Shown here: piece by piece, positions 8,613-21,180 of the stretch
How the letters are laid out: each line of letters begins with the position of its first letter
How positions within the stretch are numbered: the stretch's first letter is position 1
Assembly: GCA_000469685.2 (NCBI GenBank)
Contig: LS997565.1
Location: 13,587,922-13,651,921 of the forward strand
Direction: 5' to 3'
Origin: Haemonchus contortus
Lineage: Eukaryota; Nematoda; Chromadorea; Rhabditida; Trichostrongylidae
Length of the DNA: 64,000 nt
The notes under the pieces: model-generated
What the model was told of the DNA's origin: nothing
The model's database searches: none
Seen by the model: only the letters and a program-made list of their open reading frames with translations
Position numbers and translations under genes: made by a program

Positions 8613-9194
8613 TTGATTGGATCCTACAATCATATATCTCCTCTTGATTCATCAAAGAGATAATCAGTGGGCAATTCTTTTGGCACAAACTATGACGTCA
8701 ATACTATAAATACGCCTAAGGGAATGCAATTTTTGCCTTTTCTGACCGCCGTAGCCAGCCCTTTACGCTATTTCACTAAATGACAGCTCGTCTGTTAACC
8801 TCTTCTTTGCCGCTCCCATCGTTATTATTTCAAACAACCCTCTTTTTTACTCTTCCTTAAAGACCGATATTTCTCAGAATCCTCCGACTTTGCGCTCTCT
8901 TCTTCGCCTCTCCATTTTTCTGTTCCAATTCTTCCATTTTTTCTCTTGAAACAGATATTTCAGAATTAGCATGAACTGCGTCTTCAGAAAGCTAGCGAAA
9001 ATTGGGCGAATCAGGTTGATATGAGGCTATCCATCTACTTGGAAGCTCTGACATCGCACTTTGCGAATTCAAGATAGTCCGTTTCCCGAGAACGGAAGCG
9101 GGTCTACCTATATATGGTCGAATAGAGAGTAGAAGGATCTTTGGAGGCTTCAAACACGCCAAGGCTGTAGAGTCTTTCATCGACCACTTTCATG

Positions 9195-9286
9195 AATAAA
9201 CCGACGGAATCTCTCTCAGTCGATTGATTCTTAGAAGAGCAATAAACCGACGGGAGCTCTCTCAGTCGATTGATTTCTAGAAGAGC
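9195..9286 (+). repeat. Two tandem copies of a 46-bp sequence
   Basis: Bases 9195-9240 and 9241-9286 are a head-to-tail duplication beginning AATAAACCGACGG and ending AGAAGAGC. They differ at only a few bases. Confidence 0.9.
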
Positions 9287-9568
9287 GACGTAGGATGGCA
9301 GCCCGACATACGGATGGCGACTACCACCATTCAGTTAGATTGCCCTACTGATCGACCTACCTCTTTCTAAAAAGTGAATAAATAATGTCAATAAAGCTCG
9401 GCGGACAAAACTTTTGAAACAACCTGCTATCGTTTCTAGAGGCTATCTAACTTCAAAATAACTGTAGTTTCCAGACTTTCTTTAGAGAAGTTCACGAAGC
9501 GGCAGGCTTATCCATCTTTCACTGTTGAACTGTATTTGTCTTCGTATTTTCTTCTAGCACGTTCGGTG

Positions 9569-12100
9569 TCAAGAGCCGCGCCCTGCCAGTACCGCCCTTT
9601 TCAATTCGGCAATTTCAGTTTGCATTCGTTCCACGATTTGACGGAGATTTTCGTTACGGCGGATAAGTTGTTCCAGCTCCCCTTCGGCCAAATTTTTTGC
9701 TTCTCGTTGGCGTTTACGGTAGCGTGCAGCCGCTTCGTTGTTCTGTAATAGAGATGAGACTAGGATGTTCTGTGGAAGCCCGCCGACGATTCACTAACCT
9801 GCTGTCTCTTTCTCCGCAGAATCTCTTCAGGACTCTCTTTCTCCGCCTCAGCCAGCCCCGAATTTTTCATAGCTGACACAACCAATTTCACGATTTCTTC
9901 CACGGAAATACTTGCCTAAAATTCCAGTATTCTGAGATTGTTTGTGGCGCTACAAGATTACATATGAGGAAGCTATTATTTCTAAAAATAAAGTGGAGTA
10001 CGTTGAGAACTACCTAAAAGTCTTACCACACTCTCCTCATGCTTTATCTGATGAAGAACTGCAGTCTGATCAATAATTGATCCCATTTGTGTTTCCTGGA
10101 AAACTCCTGACACATTCCCGCATGATGCCGTAGATGTAACACCGTATGGTGGCGGTGGACCCAGGATTGCTGCAATTGGTACCGGCTCGGTTACACGCAC
10201 CCGAAAACAAACATAGCGGAACAACATAAACAAGATCATCATAATTGCCTAGAGGGAGCAATGGCGCCGAAAGCGGCTAGGTAGCAAGAAAAATTGCTCA
10301 AAATCTTGCAATGGTCAGGTCAAACAGTTTGCTTTACAAGACCAGAGTAGAGGTTTTGTGGAGGACAAGGAAATCTCAAAGTCAGCCGAGTCAAGCACGA
10401 CCAGCTCAAATGCAACTACCTAGACCGGTCGGCAATGGAGCCTCCTTTCGGAGCATTTAAAGGAACACCAACACAATCTTCAAAACGATTCAGGGCTTAA
10501 CAATCTTCAGAACGATCGGAATAGTGAAAATTCTTTGAAAGTACTGGGGAGAACAAAGATCGGTAAAGGAGACAACGAAAGCCTCAATGGACAAGAAATC
10601 ACAGTAAGTGAGAAGTGAAGGTTACAATAAAAGGTGATATGCCCTCACCCATCGGAACTAGCCTTTTCTGGCTTCCAAAAAATGGTTTCACATAGCTTTC
10701 ACACGTAATACCTACCTCCATAGGAGTCATCAGGCAACATTATTGCGTAATGGTGAGCATGTGGATTGGCTACAAACGTCTCCAAAGGAAACGGGTACGG
10801 TGTAGCGACAGATGGCGACGACGGTGGAAGAGGGTGATGGCCAGGTGCTGACGGTTCAATAGGAAGGTTGACCGGTGATGTTGGCGCCGAATCAAAATTA
10901 GACAGTGGACTTGACTGAAAACAGAAACATCAAAAATCGAAATATGTAGCTAGTAAGCCGAGTTTATTCTTTTCCAGTACAACGAGACTAACTGCCATTC
11001 TTGTCACAAAAAACATAAGTACCGATTCGTTAGGACATACAAAACGTGGAGCGCTCGCTACTCGTCACATTACTGCAATTCTACCACGAAATAATAGTAA
11101 TTGAAGACAGCGCTTTCATAGTACGGCGTTAACCGATCCGTTCAAAGCTCTGTGAGGCCCACTGCTTCAATGTAATTCAAACATTTGCATAATACTTTCC
11201 CTCACTTTTTCTTGTCCTACCCCGCTGTGCCTCGCCGGCCGACCCTGTACTATAAACGACACCCTTGGGAAGGGTATCGCTCAATCAACCACTGCGTCGA
11301 TCGAAGGTGAAGTACTCGGTAGTTGACAGTAGTGAAGTTCTCTAGCGTCGATCCCAAAGTCAGAGCAAAAGTTACCATCCGCTCAGGAGTGGTTTACGAG
11401 CTGAGGAGTAGGTCTACAGAAGGATGTAATGCGTTATGGATGTAAGAGATGAGACTGGCTGCCTGGAGGAACGGCAATGTTACTCAGCTATCACGTGGTC
11501 TACTATGTGGACTGGCTAATTTCCACACACGGGGAGAATAAAGGTATTTTTGAAACGTTGGTGAAATTATAAAGAGGAATACCCTGTAGAACATATTTGT
11601 CTTCTTCACACAAAGTTAAGTAAGCTATAAGGGGAACGGAATTACGTCACCACGTCCACTTCGCGTGAGGAGCAGACCAGTGCGATCTTGAGATGGCGTG
11701 ACAGTGCCCCCGAGTGTCAGTGGAGCGAGTGGTTTGCACCAGCTCATGTTATTCTCACTCTGAGCTGACAATGAGCTCATCAAGATGACTTGTGCAATGG
11801 ACAACTGGCACCATCCTGCGTGCACCGAAGCCGTCTGACCCAGTACCCACCGTCTATTGTACAAGCCACAGCACCATACACTGCACTGCTCGTGTGCTCC
11901 GTGAAAATCATTGACAGAGAGATATAGATAACGGCGTCCATCGCCCTTCCCTGCAGTCTATCCTCTCTCACTCGGTGATGTTCACTGGTACTAACAGTAA
12001 CAGATACGGGGCGCATTGAGGGGCTCGGCTCAACGGCCGAGTCCACTCTCCATTTCATATCTACAATAGGAGAAGCAAGAGCGTTTAAAAGTGCTACCAT
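9569..12100 (-). CDS. bZIP transcription factor, ATF4-like basic region (six exons)
   Basis: Exons on the minus strand: 12100-11972, 11759-11646, 10914-10716, 10169-10027, 9915-9799 and 9742-9569. All introns are GT-AG with consistent phases, giving 291 residues. The last exon holds the bZIP: the DNA-binding signature N-x2-AA-x2-YR at residues 235-243, a basic stretch RRKRQQ just before it in exon 5, and a zipper with L260, L267, M274 and L281 at seven-residue spacing. The N-terminal 190 residues are rich in Pro, Ser and Thr, as expected for an activation region. The YR in the basic region resembles ATF4/CREB2 more than CREB, but the subfamily is tentative. An alternative start is the ATG at 12058, two bases after a CTATTGTAG site that would suit spliced-leader trans-splicing. 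Confidence 0.85.
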
Positions 12101-12556
12101 CTTGCATTTCTGGCCTTGTGGGTGAGTGGGTGACTAACTCGACGCTCTGTTTCCCTATTTTTTGAAAATGAATTCTTTGTTTCAACAAGGCATTTTTCCT
12201 CGATTGTAATTCTTCGATTTCTGAATTATCATTTTTGGCTGCTATACTTATCCATATTTTTGACGTTAGAAGCTATGGGCCGATTTTCTTGACCAGTCCT
12301 TTACCGCATATTAGGAATACGCAGCGTTAGAAACTCGTCCGTCCCTCTTCCCTCCTCTTCACATGTTTCCCCTAATTGGGCAGCAGGAATTAGGGCATGC
12401 GAAATAGAGCTCGCCAGCCGGGACGCATGTCATGAGTGTCATCAGCTTACTCATTTCGGGAACTTGGTCGTCAAGTACCGGATGTTGATTGAGCCTTTGC
12501 TGGGATAATCTTTATCGAGAAATAAACTCAAAAGGCTTAAGAGCGGATGATTTGAA

Positions 12557-12953
12557 CTAGTCCGTGTTATCTTCACTTAAGGCTGACTGCCGTGGACCGA
12601 GCGTAATACGTATGCACCGCTGACAAGTGCGACGTTTATCAAAAATCGCGGCTTACACGCCGCATGCGACGGCTGTGGCGTGACAATTTCGGCGGGCGGA
12701 CGCGCGGAAAGAAGCGCACCCAAGCTATAGAGTAAGTTTGATGAGTATGACATACCGTTCCACTGCGTTCGATTTGTTCGCATTCAACCACTATCTCTCT
12801 GTATATATCATGAGGTGTTCGTTCGGCTGCTGAATGATGAACGGAACGAGGAATTGAGGAGGATGAACATGCAACCTCTGCAAGTAAATATGGAAAAGGT
12901 AGTATAATAATGAAGATGACAAAAGGAATCGAGTTTCGATGCAGTGACGGCAT
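12557..12953 (-). CDS. Candidate small secreted protein (two exons)
   Basis: Exon 1 (12953-12756) encodes 66 residues starting with a hydrophobic leader (FVIFIIILPFPYLLA), then a Cys- and Ser-containing segment. A clean GTATGT donor follows. Exon 2 (12619-12557), after a TTGTCAG acceptor, adds 20 residues and a TAG stop in matching phase, giving 86 residues. CATAACAG just upstream of the ATG could be a trans-splice site. I do not recognise the family. It could be a chance signal-like ORF, since the second exon is short and unsupported. Confidence 0.4.
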
Positions 12954-13149
12954 ATTAGTTGCTGTTATGAAACGTGTGACACTAACGAAAGAGTGGCCAC
13001 ATAGATAAAGTACTCACCTTAACAGCGAAGCTCGCGATAATTTTGGTATATCTTTTTTTACACGAATAATGGAACTGATAATCCAAGAAATTGGAAAAGT
13101 GGCGAAGAAAGGCGGAAACTGGCGTACTCAGAGATATGGGTCAGATATA

Positions 13150-13355
13150 TACGGGTTGATATCTAGGCCTACCAAGCCTACTATCTCTCCAGGGTCAGCC
13201 ATTTGGTACAGACAGATAAGAACACTGACTTGTACAACGGCTGGCCACCGCAAGTCATTGTATACGCCACATAAGCATTCACAACAATGAACTGAGAGGA
13301 AGTCGAATGCGGTAGCAAGACCCCCGGACGGGATTGATCAAAGCCCAAGAACTTT
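13150..13355 (+). mobile_element. SINE-A copy, 5'-truncated
   Basis: It keeps the body and tail of the family: the segment around CTGGCCACCGCAAGTCATTG, the block around AAGTCGAATGCG, and the closing GACGGGATTGATC followed by GCCCAAGAA. The promoter-bearing head is missing or decayed. Confidence 0.65.
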
Positions 13356-14204
13356 ATCTCTTAGCCTTTAACATTGCTTGTCTGCGCTCTCTTTCAAGGA
13401 CTGCTCTAACCATTGAGCCAGTCGTCACTGGCAATCGCCAACGGACAATCGACGATAGGCGAACGCTGGCGACCAACAGCGGATCCTGCAGCGATTTCGG
13501 GCATTTCTTTTTCTGTGTTGCAAGTTGCTACGCAATTCGCTTTTTCGCTTTTCTGTCGATCTCTGTTACGGTTATTGTAACCATTATGTTTTTGTTCGAG
13601 CAGAGACGGCAAAATTGTCTTCTGCATAGCTTTTGAGATACAGTCTTTTTTAAGTGTTACCATTTGGCTTAAGCAATTCACTTTTTGCTGCTATTTCTTC
13701 TTTCATACAACTAATCCGGAATCTCAACAGTTCTTCTATTCTTATTCGATATTCTTATCGCATATTTATTTTCCGTTCCATTCTAATTGATAATTTGGAG
13801 CACAGAAAAATGATATTCTATAGCAGGGGCAGGAAATTTCTGTGATTCGTCGATCGAATTGTCTTTGATTGGGCGAAGCTGATCGCCCGTCATAGACTCT
13901 GAATGCACCCAATGTTGCTCGAGAGGTTTCCCTTACAGTAAGTGAATGTGAGAAACATTTGACTGAAAACTATGAATCTTCGCCAGAGGTATAGAGTCAG
14001 ATAAACAGACGTCAACGAAATATCTACAAACGCTAAATCAACGAGAATTAGCCTTCTATCTCCAACGACGCTAGAATGATCCGAGTAGAATGCCTACCGC
14101 ATTTCATGTTCAGTCTTAATTGCTTGTTTTTTAGCTTCTTTGCCACTAACTCACTATTCACACCGATACTTTCATTGTTGATCTCGATAACCACTCATCA
14201 TTTG

Positions 14205-14247
14205 TTTGTATGTGTGTGTACGTGTGTGTGTGTGTGTCTGCATGTGT
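14205..14247 (+). repeat. TG-rich microsatellite
   Basis: Runs of TGTGTGTG are interrupted by TA, AC and CTGCA, so this is an ageing (TG)n tract. Confidence 0.85.
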
Positions 14248-14706
14248 AGCGTATATGTATGCATGTGATAGTCAAATCATTGTAACTGACCTGAAGCATT
14301 TCGATTCCCAGAAACGCTAGGTCTGGGTTTACGTTTCAGGCCCAGAATCGACGATAGGATCGACCGCTGCATGAGGTCGTACGCATCAAAAGACTGCGTC
14401 ATCTTGGCAACAACTTTGAAAACGACCTGGAATAATGTTAGATCTGTATAAAAAAGATATAAGTAAATCTGTTTTCATTTTCTTGATCTTTGCGTGCTTT
14501 AAACATAAGGATAGAGATAGATAGTTTAGCGGCGGTTACACAGCATTCTGAGTTTTCAACTTGAAGACCACATAATGACTTATTTTCTTCACCGGATTGG
14601 GACTGCTGACAAAAAATAAGTCTACTAATAATCTGAAACGGAAAGCAGCATATGTGGTTCTAGGACAACCAACGCGCTTATAGCCTAAGCCTGATATCCA
14701 CTACGA

Positions 14707-15152
14707 AAAGTGATGCTGTGTATTACGTGGGATCAGAAGGGTCTTGTGCATTACGAGCCATTGAATCCAAACAAAACTGCTACTGTTGACCTTCACAAAC
14801 ACCAACTTGACAATTTGCCTAATGCGGCCGTTAATAGCTAGAAACATCATAAGGTGCTGTTCTACCTCGACAATGCCAACCCGCCAGTCGCAAAGTCGTT
14901 CATAAAAAAATTGCAGATCTTGGATTGGATCAGCTTGCTCAGCCCGCGTACTCCTTGGATCTTGCCCCTTCGGATTACCCCTCTCCTGGTCCTTGCAAGC
15001 CAGCTTGGCCGATGTAGGCTTCCGAAAAAGAGCGGAAATGGGTTGATGACTGGGTTGCCTCAGAAGATGAAGACTTTTTCAGAAGAAGAACCAACAAACC
15101 ACCAGAAGGATGGAAAGAAGTTGTAGCTAACAATAGACAATACACTGGTTGA
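14707..15152 (+). pseudogene. Mariner transposase fossil (DD34D type)
   Basis: Reading from 14707 gives KVMLCITWDQKGLVHYE, the catalytic block of mariner transposases. An LFYLDNANPP block and the conserved DLAPSDY motif follow. The end resembles GWKEVVANN, which is close to the family's C terminus. In-frame stops (for example TAG near 14841) and at least two frameshifts separate the blocks. The N-terminal helix-turn-helix half and the terminal inverted repeats were not found, so this is a dead fragment. Confidence 0.8.
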
Positions 15153-15264
15153 AGTACTTTTTGTTTTTCTTTCGTCACAGTTATGCTTTTGCGAAAAAAA
15201 AGGAAAAGCTAGAGGCAAGGTTAACGAAAAAAAATGATTTTCGAGTGGTTTTCCTGCTAGGATG

Positions 15265-15720
15265 AATGTGTATCCGATGGATAACACAAGAGACGCTGTC
15301 TAGTCGAACACGGCCTACGTAGGGCGTAATATAGAGCGTAATAAAGTCTCAAAAACGGCCCAGCCGACGTACATACCCAAAGGCGGACAAGTTCACACGG
15401 CATTGTAGAGGTAGAGGTTGCACTATTCGCACTGGGACCCACACCCTGCACTAGGCAGCTTATTGCAGCCAGCTTTATGAGTCGCGTGCACATTTGAATA
15501 GCTCGTCCAATACCCCTCCCATGCAACATTTGCCGTCACATTCTCGTCCAAACTTCGATTTTACTGCATTTTTAAAGCCTTATATTCCCGAAATACGCCA
15601 AATCTCGCACTTCTTCGCCACTTTGCTTCATTCTGAGTACCCCTCCACTATCGTCTGATCTATATAGACATCCCAGAACTATCGTGAGCTGTGCCTTCAA
15701 GAATCGCCCCTACTCAACAA
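15265..15720 (+). repeat. Repeat family C copy
   Basis: About 450 bp resemble 23300-23770 in order: a GACGCTGT-TCGAACA segment, a GACGTACATACCCAAAGGCGGA core, a CACTGGGACCCACACC block and a far segment CCCAGAACTATCGTGAG. The copies are much diverged. No coding capacity was recognised. Confidence 0.6.
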
Positions 15721-15829
15721 GATTCTCTCAGAACGGGTAGGAAGAACTTATATGACAGCTAGAACGCAAAAAAAAACGTGAGAACCCTGATTTTGAACTT
15801 ACTTTCCCGCACTCAGATGCTATGCGTAA

Positions 15830-15893
15830 TTGCCACTACCTAAAGGGAACAAGCCCGTGATGCCACTACCCTAGAGGGAACAAGCCCATGACA
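15830..15893 (+). repeat. Short tandem duplication (about 30 bp, twice)
   Basis: The unit TGCCACTACC-n-AGGGAACAAGCCC-n-TGA occurs twice in direct succession. Confidence 0.8.
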
Positions 15894-16139
15894 TCGTTGG
15901 AGGATAGGTAAGTAATTCATACATTTGGAGCGATCGCGTTCACCAGCAACTTTTCACATTTTCCTCACATTCGGCATCATAAAAATATATGAATGCTTAT
16001 CAGCTATTATCTTGTGAGTGTACGATTTCGAAACTATTAGTTTCGTTTTCAAATTTCCCCTGTACAATCTGACCCAGTGAGAAAATCAGAGAAAGACAGT
16101 AGTCTGATAACGAAGTGTGGTGAGGCGCTTCTGTATCCT

Positions 16140-16275
16140 TATCCCTGGTCCGAAGCACAAACAAAAGCCTTACAAGGTTGGCGAGTAATGATCAGAACTT
16201 CGGCCTCGGACTAGCTCGACCTGTACTTGAGCCTTGCGGGCACCGTGTCCTTCGTTCCCTACGCTAGGTGAAATT
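16140..16275 (-). mobile_element. SINE-B copy, diverged
   Basis: Shares the GCCTTACAAGGTTGGCG tail and the tRNA-like head (CGGCCTCGGACTAGCTCGA...GGGCACCGTG) with the copies at 43590-43745 and 58180-58345. The B box is damaged. Confidence 0.6.
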
Positions 16276-17581
16276 CTTTCTCCACTCAGCGACATGTTGT
16301 GCTCTCATCTAGCACTAGAAGCACGACTTATGGGCAAAATTTGTCCCCTTTTGAAGCAATGTGTTTCACATCCCCTACCACGACCAGGAAATGCTCTGTA
16401 TAATCGAAGAATAACACCGATAAGGCGGATTGGAGTGAGTAAAGAATACCGAAATAGGTCCTCACATTACGTTGACTAGAGACATAAAGAGGGTGGGAAG
16501 AATTATTGCTGGTTATTTGACAAGAGTCCGCCATCAGTGGCATCTGGCGGGCATGCCGTTCTCGGCTGACGTAACCATCACCCCCGAACGATAAGGAATT
16601 TTTTGTTTCGTCCGGTTCTTCCATGTCTTGTAGCGGTTAGGGAATTTTCTATCTCAAAAAACCAAAAAGGCCACGTGACACAGCATACTTTCATCTAGTA
16701 TGAGCAGCACTGACGTATTAACAGTGACCGAAAAACAACGGAACCGGAAGCCTGTGAATCATGCCACAAAAGAAAGAAGTGGCAAACTGGGAACTGATGT
16801 AGGCATCATGCCCATCAATGTAGCTGGACAATGGGGTTCGTTTGAGCTGAAGGTACTAGTATTTCTCCCGCTTAACTGGCTCACTGAAGCTCCATGTCCT
16901 GTGTAGTCGCCCAAGGGCAAGCCACAGTTAGGGGGTGGGCACCCTGTCGGATGCACCTCTTTCTCCAGCGCTATACAACATGAAACACCTTTGGAGGCGT
17001 TGTAAAAAAAGGATTTCGAACAACGTAAGCAGTTCTGTTGCCATTTACACCAAAACCCACAGGAATTCATGAGTGATTAAAAATACAACCTGCATACATA
17101 GCGTATTCCTAAACCGACTTAAAATCACATAATTGTTTTTGGTTAAGTGCACTTTTCTCACGGTATATAACTGGACATGCACCGGAATACGAGCGCCACA
17201 GGCGGAACCACCTAATTTTGGTTTCAGAACTGCCTAGACACCGAGAAAAAATAGGCAAAGGAAAGCCATTAGTAATCTGCAAAGGCCAAGGAGACCCACT
17301 TGGTGGGCGGAGCGACCTTGGAGTGGGCGGTACTTTCTGCACCGAATCTTAACTCGATTTCACCGAAGACTGCCGCTCGGTAAACTTGTTTGAATAAGCG
17401 AGGCCTACGGTGTGCTTTGTGCGCTCACTTATGAAATGTGCTTCTACAAAACTTCGCAACAGTGTTCGAAAACGTTCCAAACCCAGAAAAGCTTAGTGGA
17501 GGTTGAACCAAATCAAAAATGAGTGGTGAGAACTTCACAGTGAGAGCAATTTAGTGATGGAATCCTTATTAATAATCTTGC

Positions 17582-18058
17582 ATGGAAAAGCTACAACCTA
17601 ATGTTATGTGCGAATTTTGTTCTACAATCACGAAAGCAGTTGTCGAAACTAATGTGACACCAGAAGATGCTGTAGATAGTAGGATTTACCGATTTCAGCC
17701 GATCTATGAGCGTCTTAGAATTGCTCTGCAATTCAATGTCTGTGCTGCCGAGCGGTGTGGCTTCGAAGGACTTGGAAAGTTGGGGCTACGCTCAATTTCT
17801 CCGCTCGATAATCTGAAGCGACTTCACTTTTTAAACTTATCGAGCAACAGAGAATTCCATTTATTTCAATGCATTTTTCCAAGAGAAAGGATGAAGCAGA
17901 GAGATAAGACAGCGTCATGGAATTCCTCACAGCAGGAAATAAAATACTCAAAAGATAATAAAAAAGATCGATCAAGAAATGCCCTTGTAGGGTCAGATAG
18001 TGTGGAAATGGCATCTCACACTACAAGCTGTGCTCTGCACTACGTCATTGATAAGTAG
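17582..18058 (+). CDS. Hypothetical ORF, 158 codons, unrecognised
   Basis: It begins with ATG at 17582. The first 35 residues contain a CxxC (MCEFC), faintly like the start of a saposin-type domain, and the middle has a leucine-rich stretch. No complete domain, splice structure or signal peptide is evident. It may be an exon fragment or a chance frame. Confidence 0.2.
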   Translation: MEKLQPNVMCEFCSTITKAVVETNVTPEDAVDSRIYRFQPIYERLRIALQFNVCAAERCGFEGLGKLGLRSISPLDNLKRLHFLNLSSNREFHLFQCIFPRERMKQRDKTASWNSSQQEIKYSKDNKKDRSRNALVGSDSVEMASHTTSCALHYVIDK

Positions 18059-19529
18059 TAGTAATCAATGCCCCATCGGTCCGTACATTTTCTTCGAAAA
18101 GATTGAATATTATTGAAGAATCTTGTGGTACGAAATGCGAGGAGCTTCTGCTGCATCTTCAGGTCACAATTTACTGATTACCAGTAGAAAGTGGGTTCGT
18201 AAAGTTGGCGCCATTCGGATCGGTTTATTGCTCCGTGTGATTGATAAGTTGGCAAGGTTGATCGGCTGGCCAGGATGAATCTAATGGTCAAAGGGCATAG
18301 CAGTAGCCGGTTACCTGAAAAGGCATGAAGGGCTGAAGCAAATTCAGCAGAAAAGATTTTCGGTGGCTTCGTTCCATCCTGTAATGGAAATCAAAAAAAG
18401 TAGGAGGGGTTTCCCAAATCTGGCAGATGGAGAGGAACACCCTTCCCGCTGGATGAGGTATTCTAATAGGCATGGGAAATGGGACAGTTACCGTACTGAC
18501 TCAAGAGTAATCCAGTGAATAAATATGATACAATGATTGATTATCTGCGAATATAAAATATGGCCATGAAAATGGTGACGGTTAAAAGCGGCAGCAGCTA
18601 CTGCGATTGAAAGGTGTCGCCATTGACTGTGCTGATAACTTCAGTGACACTCATCGTTTTTTCGGAAGCCTATTTAAGAAAAGCTGATTGCGCTCACCAG
18701 CGAGCAGCATAGACTTTGAACGCTGCGAAAAAATTTTCGACACCCCTAAATCAGCTAAAAGTCGTAGACAGGGTGGGGTGATCATTCTGATAAGTTCTTC
18801 GATCTCACACAACTCTGTGTTGACAGCCATAGGTTCGAGCAAAAGACTGAATCACTAAAACCACGAGCAATGCTCGTGGGTGACTCCAAAGGTGACATTC
18901 AGGGGGAATCCCCATCCAATAGAGCTGCTCTAGCACTTTCGGTGAAATCCGACTTCATAGAGCAGGACTCCAAGACCTTCATGTCTTACCCATTGTTGAA
19001 TTCCAGACTATTAGAGGATGCTATTCGCTATTCTGGATATCCAAAAGGAAACTTGTATAGCGCTCATACTGACTTCTAAAGAGTTCTAGAATGAAGTGGG
19101 GATTCGAAGATAATATCGTCCTCGTGGGCAAGTCACCCAGATCATCATCAAAACGAGAGAACCACCAAATTTGTTGACGAAATATTTGTGCGTGAAGTCG
19201 GAGTCCAACATCTTATCTGCCTCTCAATCATAAATACAGTAGGTGCCACAAAGCACAATTGTCGGCACCCCCTCAGATATCGATAGCGCTGCGCTGCAAA
19301 ATGAGATGCAGTCTAGTAAAAAAAACCGCTTATGATTATTCAAAGGGCATGCTCTGTGAAAAAGATAACCGGCTCAGCGATCAACCCCTCTCTCTCTCCT
19401 TCAAAGGCACAGCTCAAGAAGTGTTTGGGTTATGTAGTTTTGGACGAGTAATTTGAGTGATAGTCTGGGATAGAGCAACAAAAGGAAGAAAACGCGAAAA
19501 TCGGCGTATCTAGAGAAATCAAAGGCTTC

Positions 19530-19810
19530 AAAAAACGGTGAGATCAGTGATTGGACGAGAATCTAGCGACAAAAGTTGCATGGATGGAGTATTTGGACGA
19601 GCTGTTCGAATGCGCACGCCATTGGATACAGCTGGCTGCAATACGCTTCCTGCGTGCAAGTTGTGGGTCTCATTGCGAATGGTATAATCTCTACACCTTT
19701 TACAACGCTTGACAACCCGACCGCTTCGGGTCTGTACGTCGGGTAAGTTGAGGGCCTTTTGACGCGCTCTCCAACAGGTCCTTTGGGCTATTCTTGGAGG
19801 TCACAGGTTC
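19530..19810 (-). repeat. Repeat family C, reverse-oriented copy
   Basis: The reverse complement carries the same GTAGAGATTATACCATTCGCA and GACCCACA-CTTGCACGCAGG segments as 23450-23500. An adjoining stretch to about 20040 may be a longer part of the same repeat. Confidence 0.5.
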
Positions 19811-20450
19811 ATCCTAGAGGGAAATCTCAGGAACCACTTTAACATGACCTGTGTATTCAATGCCCGATGCGTGAATTACTTCTATCACAACAATGGGCAG
19901 AACGCTATATTTTCGCTTCCAAAAGTGATGCTCGAAATTTGGAAAAGAATGGTCCTCTATCTGGGCATTGAATGGGAACGGGTTTGAATGGGTTTTCGTA
20001 TCCGGCGTGCAGCACCACCGCACCAGCGCGCGCACATGCGACCGTGGGAACTCGGGTGAGGAGCCCAGTACTTATTCAATGTTGTAATTTGCACTCAGTT
20101 TCTATCCAAACTTCGAAAATGTGAAAACTTTGAGGTAAAAAGGGGTTTTAGGTTCAAGCTCAACGTCATCGGTACTGTAAATCGAATGACTTGCAGGTAA
20201 ACTGCCTTTTGTTGAGGAGTATCGAATGTATGTATACCACTGATACACGACGTCATTCACAAACACTTTAACACTCTCTTGTACACAATCGCGTCAAGTT
20301 TATGATATTTGTCCGAATATGTATTGTAACCATTCCCAAAATAGTATTTTCTTCAATTATTTCTTCAAACTGTCTTCATAAGCTTTTTGTATGTCTTTCA
20401 TCCTTGTACGAGCATCCTAAAAACATTCCTTATAAGAAGTAAGTAGGGGA

Positions 20451-20690
20451 ATAAAGCGGCAGTGGGGTAGCGGCAAGTGACAAGCACCGTCCGGCGACCG
20501 GAATCTGGGTCGGTACTTGTCAGGGTAAACTAGGCGTTCCTTGGGTGTCGGCTCATTGGCACCATAATCGTCTAGCAGGATAGAAACATTGACTTCTACC
20601 TAGGCTGGCCACAACAGGTCATTGTGTCGGACGCATAACCATTCAAAGCTCACGACGATTCTGAATGAACGTTGAAAGCTGGGCGCACCC
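20451..20690 (+). mobile_element. SINE-A copy, old and diverged
   Basis: A head with GGGGTAGCGGCAAGTG (A-box-like), the body segment CTGGCCACAACAGGTCATTG and the tail ACGACGATTCTGAATG appear in family order. The B box is no longer clear. Confidence 0.55.
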
Positions 20691-20958
20691 CAAAATTGAA
20701 TTGTTCAACGCCGGAAAACCTTTAACCCTCATCATTCATAAGAAACACGGACTATTCATTTCTTAAAGTTCGCTACTTTTTAACTATCTACAGAAAAATC
20801 TCTAGACACAGGTCGCGATTGAAATGGCTCTCCAGATATTGTAATAGGAAGGAACATAGGCCCGGAGTTAGAAATTTGAAGTTTTGAAGCAAAATAATTT
20901 GTGAGTAGCGAATAAAACAAAAACTACCCCAAAAATCCATAAATGTTTTCTGAATAGT

Positions 20959-21180
20959 CTATTCCTTAGGATGAGCGAGGTTATCACTACAAAAGGGTTG
21001 TTCGCTCGAGACTTCAGCGGAGCGATGAATGTTAGCTACCAGCGTTTGTGTGTCTCCTGTGTAACTGTGCCCCGATTCAAATGGTAGAAGTTTCCACAAT
21101 GTCGCTAGACCGACTTTTTTGGGGTGGATTGAACGGTGGGGAATGCCTGGACCCATTTTCGAGTCATCAGTGAGCTCCAC
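20959..21180 (-). pseudogene. Possible relic of a mariner transposase
   Basis: The minus-strand frame reads SIHPKKVGLATLW and later FCSDNLAHP. Both are at positions resembling the mariner HPKKVMLCIWW and DNARPH blocks. Much of the intervening sequence is unrecognisable, so the call is weak. Confidence 0.3.

Larger units (their letters stand above)
6635..9568. other. Gene-poor flank of the tRNA array
   Basis: No convincing exon was found. A GC-rich block (about 6634-6710) resembles blocks near 8020-8065 and 24470-24560 and may be a dispersed repeat. The stretch also holds a tRNA-array remnant, one copy of repeat family C and a 46-bp direct duplication, listed separately. The remaining short open frames show no family motif. 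Confidence 0.6.
12954..14706. other. Intergenic and repeat DNA
   Basis: Contains a 5'-truncated SINE-A and a TG-rich microsatellite (14205-14247). No exon with a recognisable domain was found. The open frames at 13334-13636 and 13654-13845 look like T-rich chance frames. Confidence 0.6.

Noticed and set aside
16759..17070. Cysteine-rich minus-strand ORF of 103 codons
   Set aside because: The cysteines do not form a recognisable module, and no splice sites or signal peptide support it.
18861..18879. Short perfect hairpin as a Helitron end or terminator
   Set aside because: No CTRR end or other Helitron feature follows, and pol III or bacterial-type terminators are not expected here.
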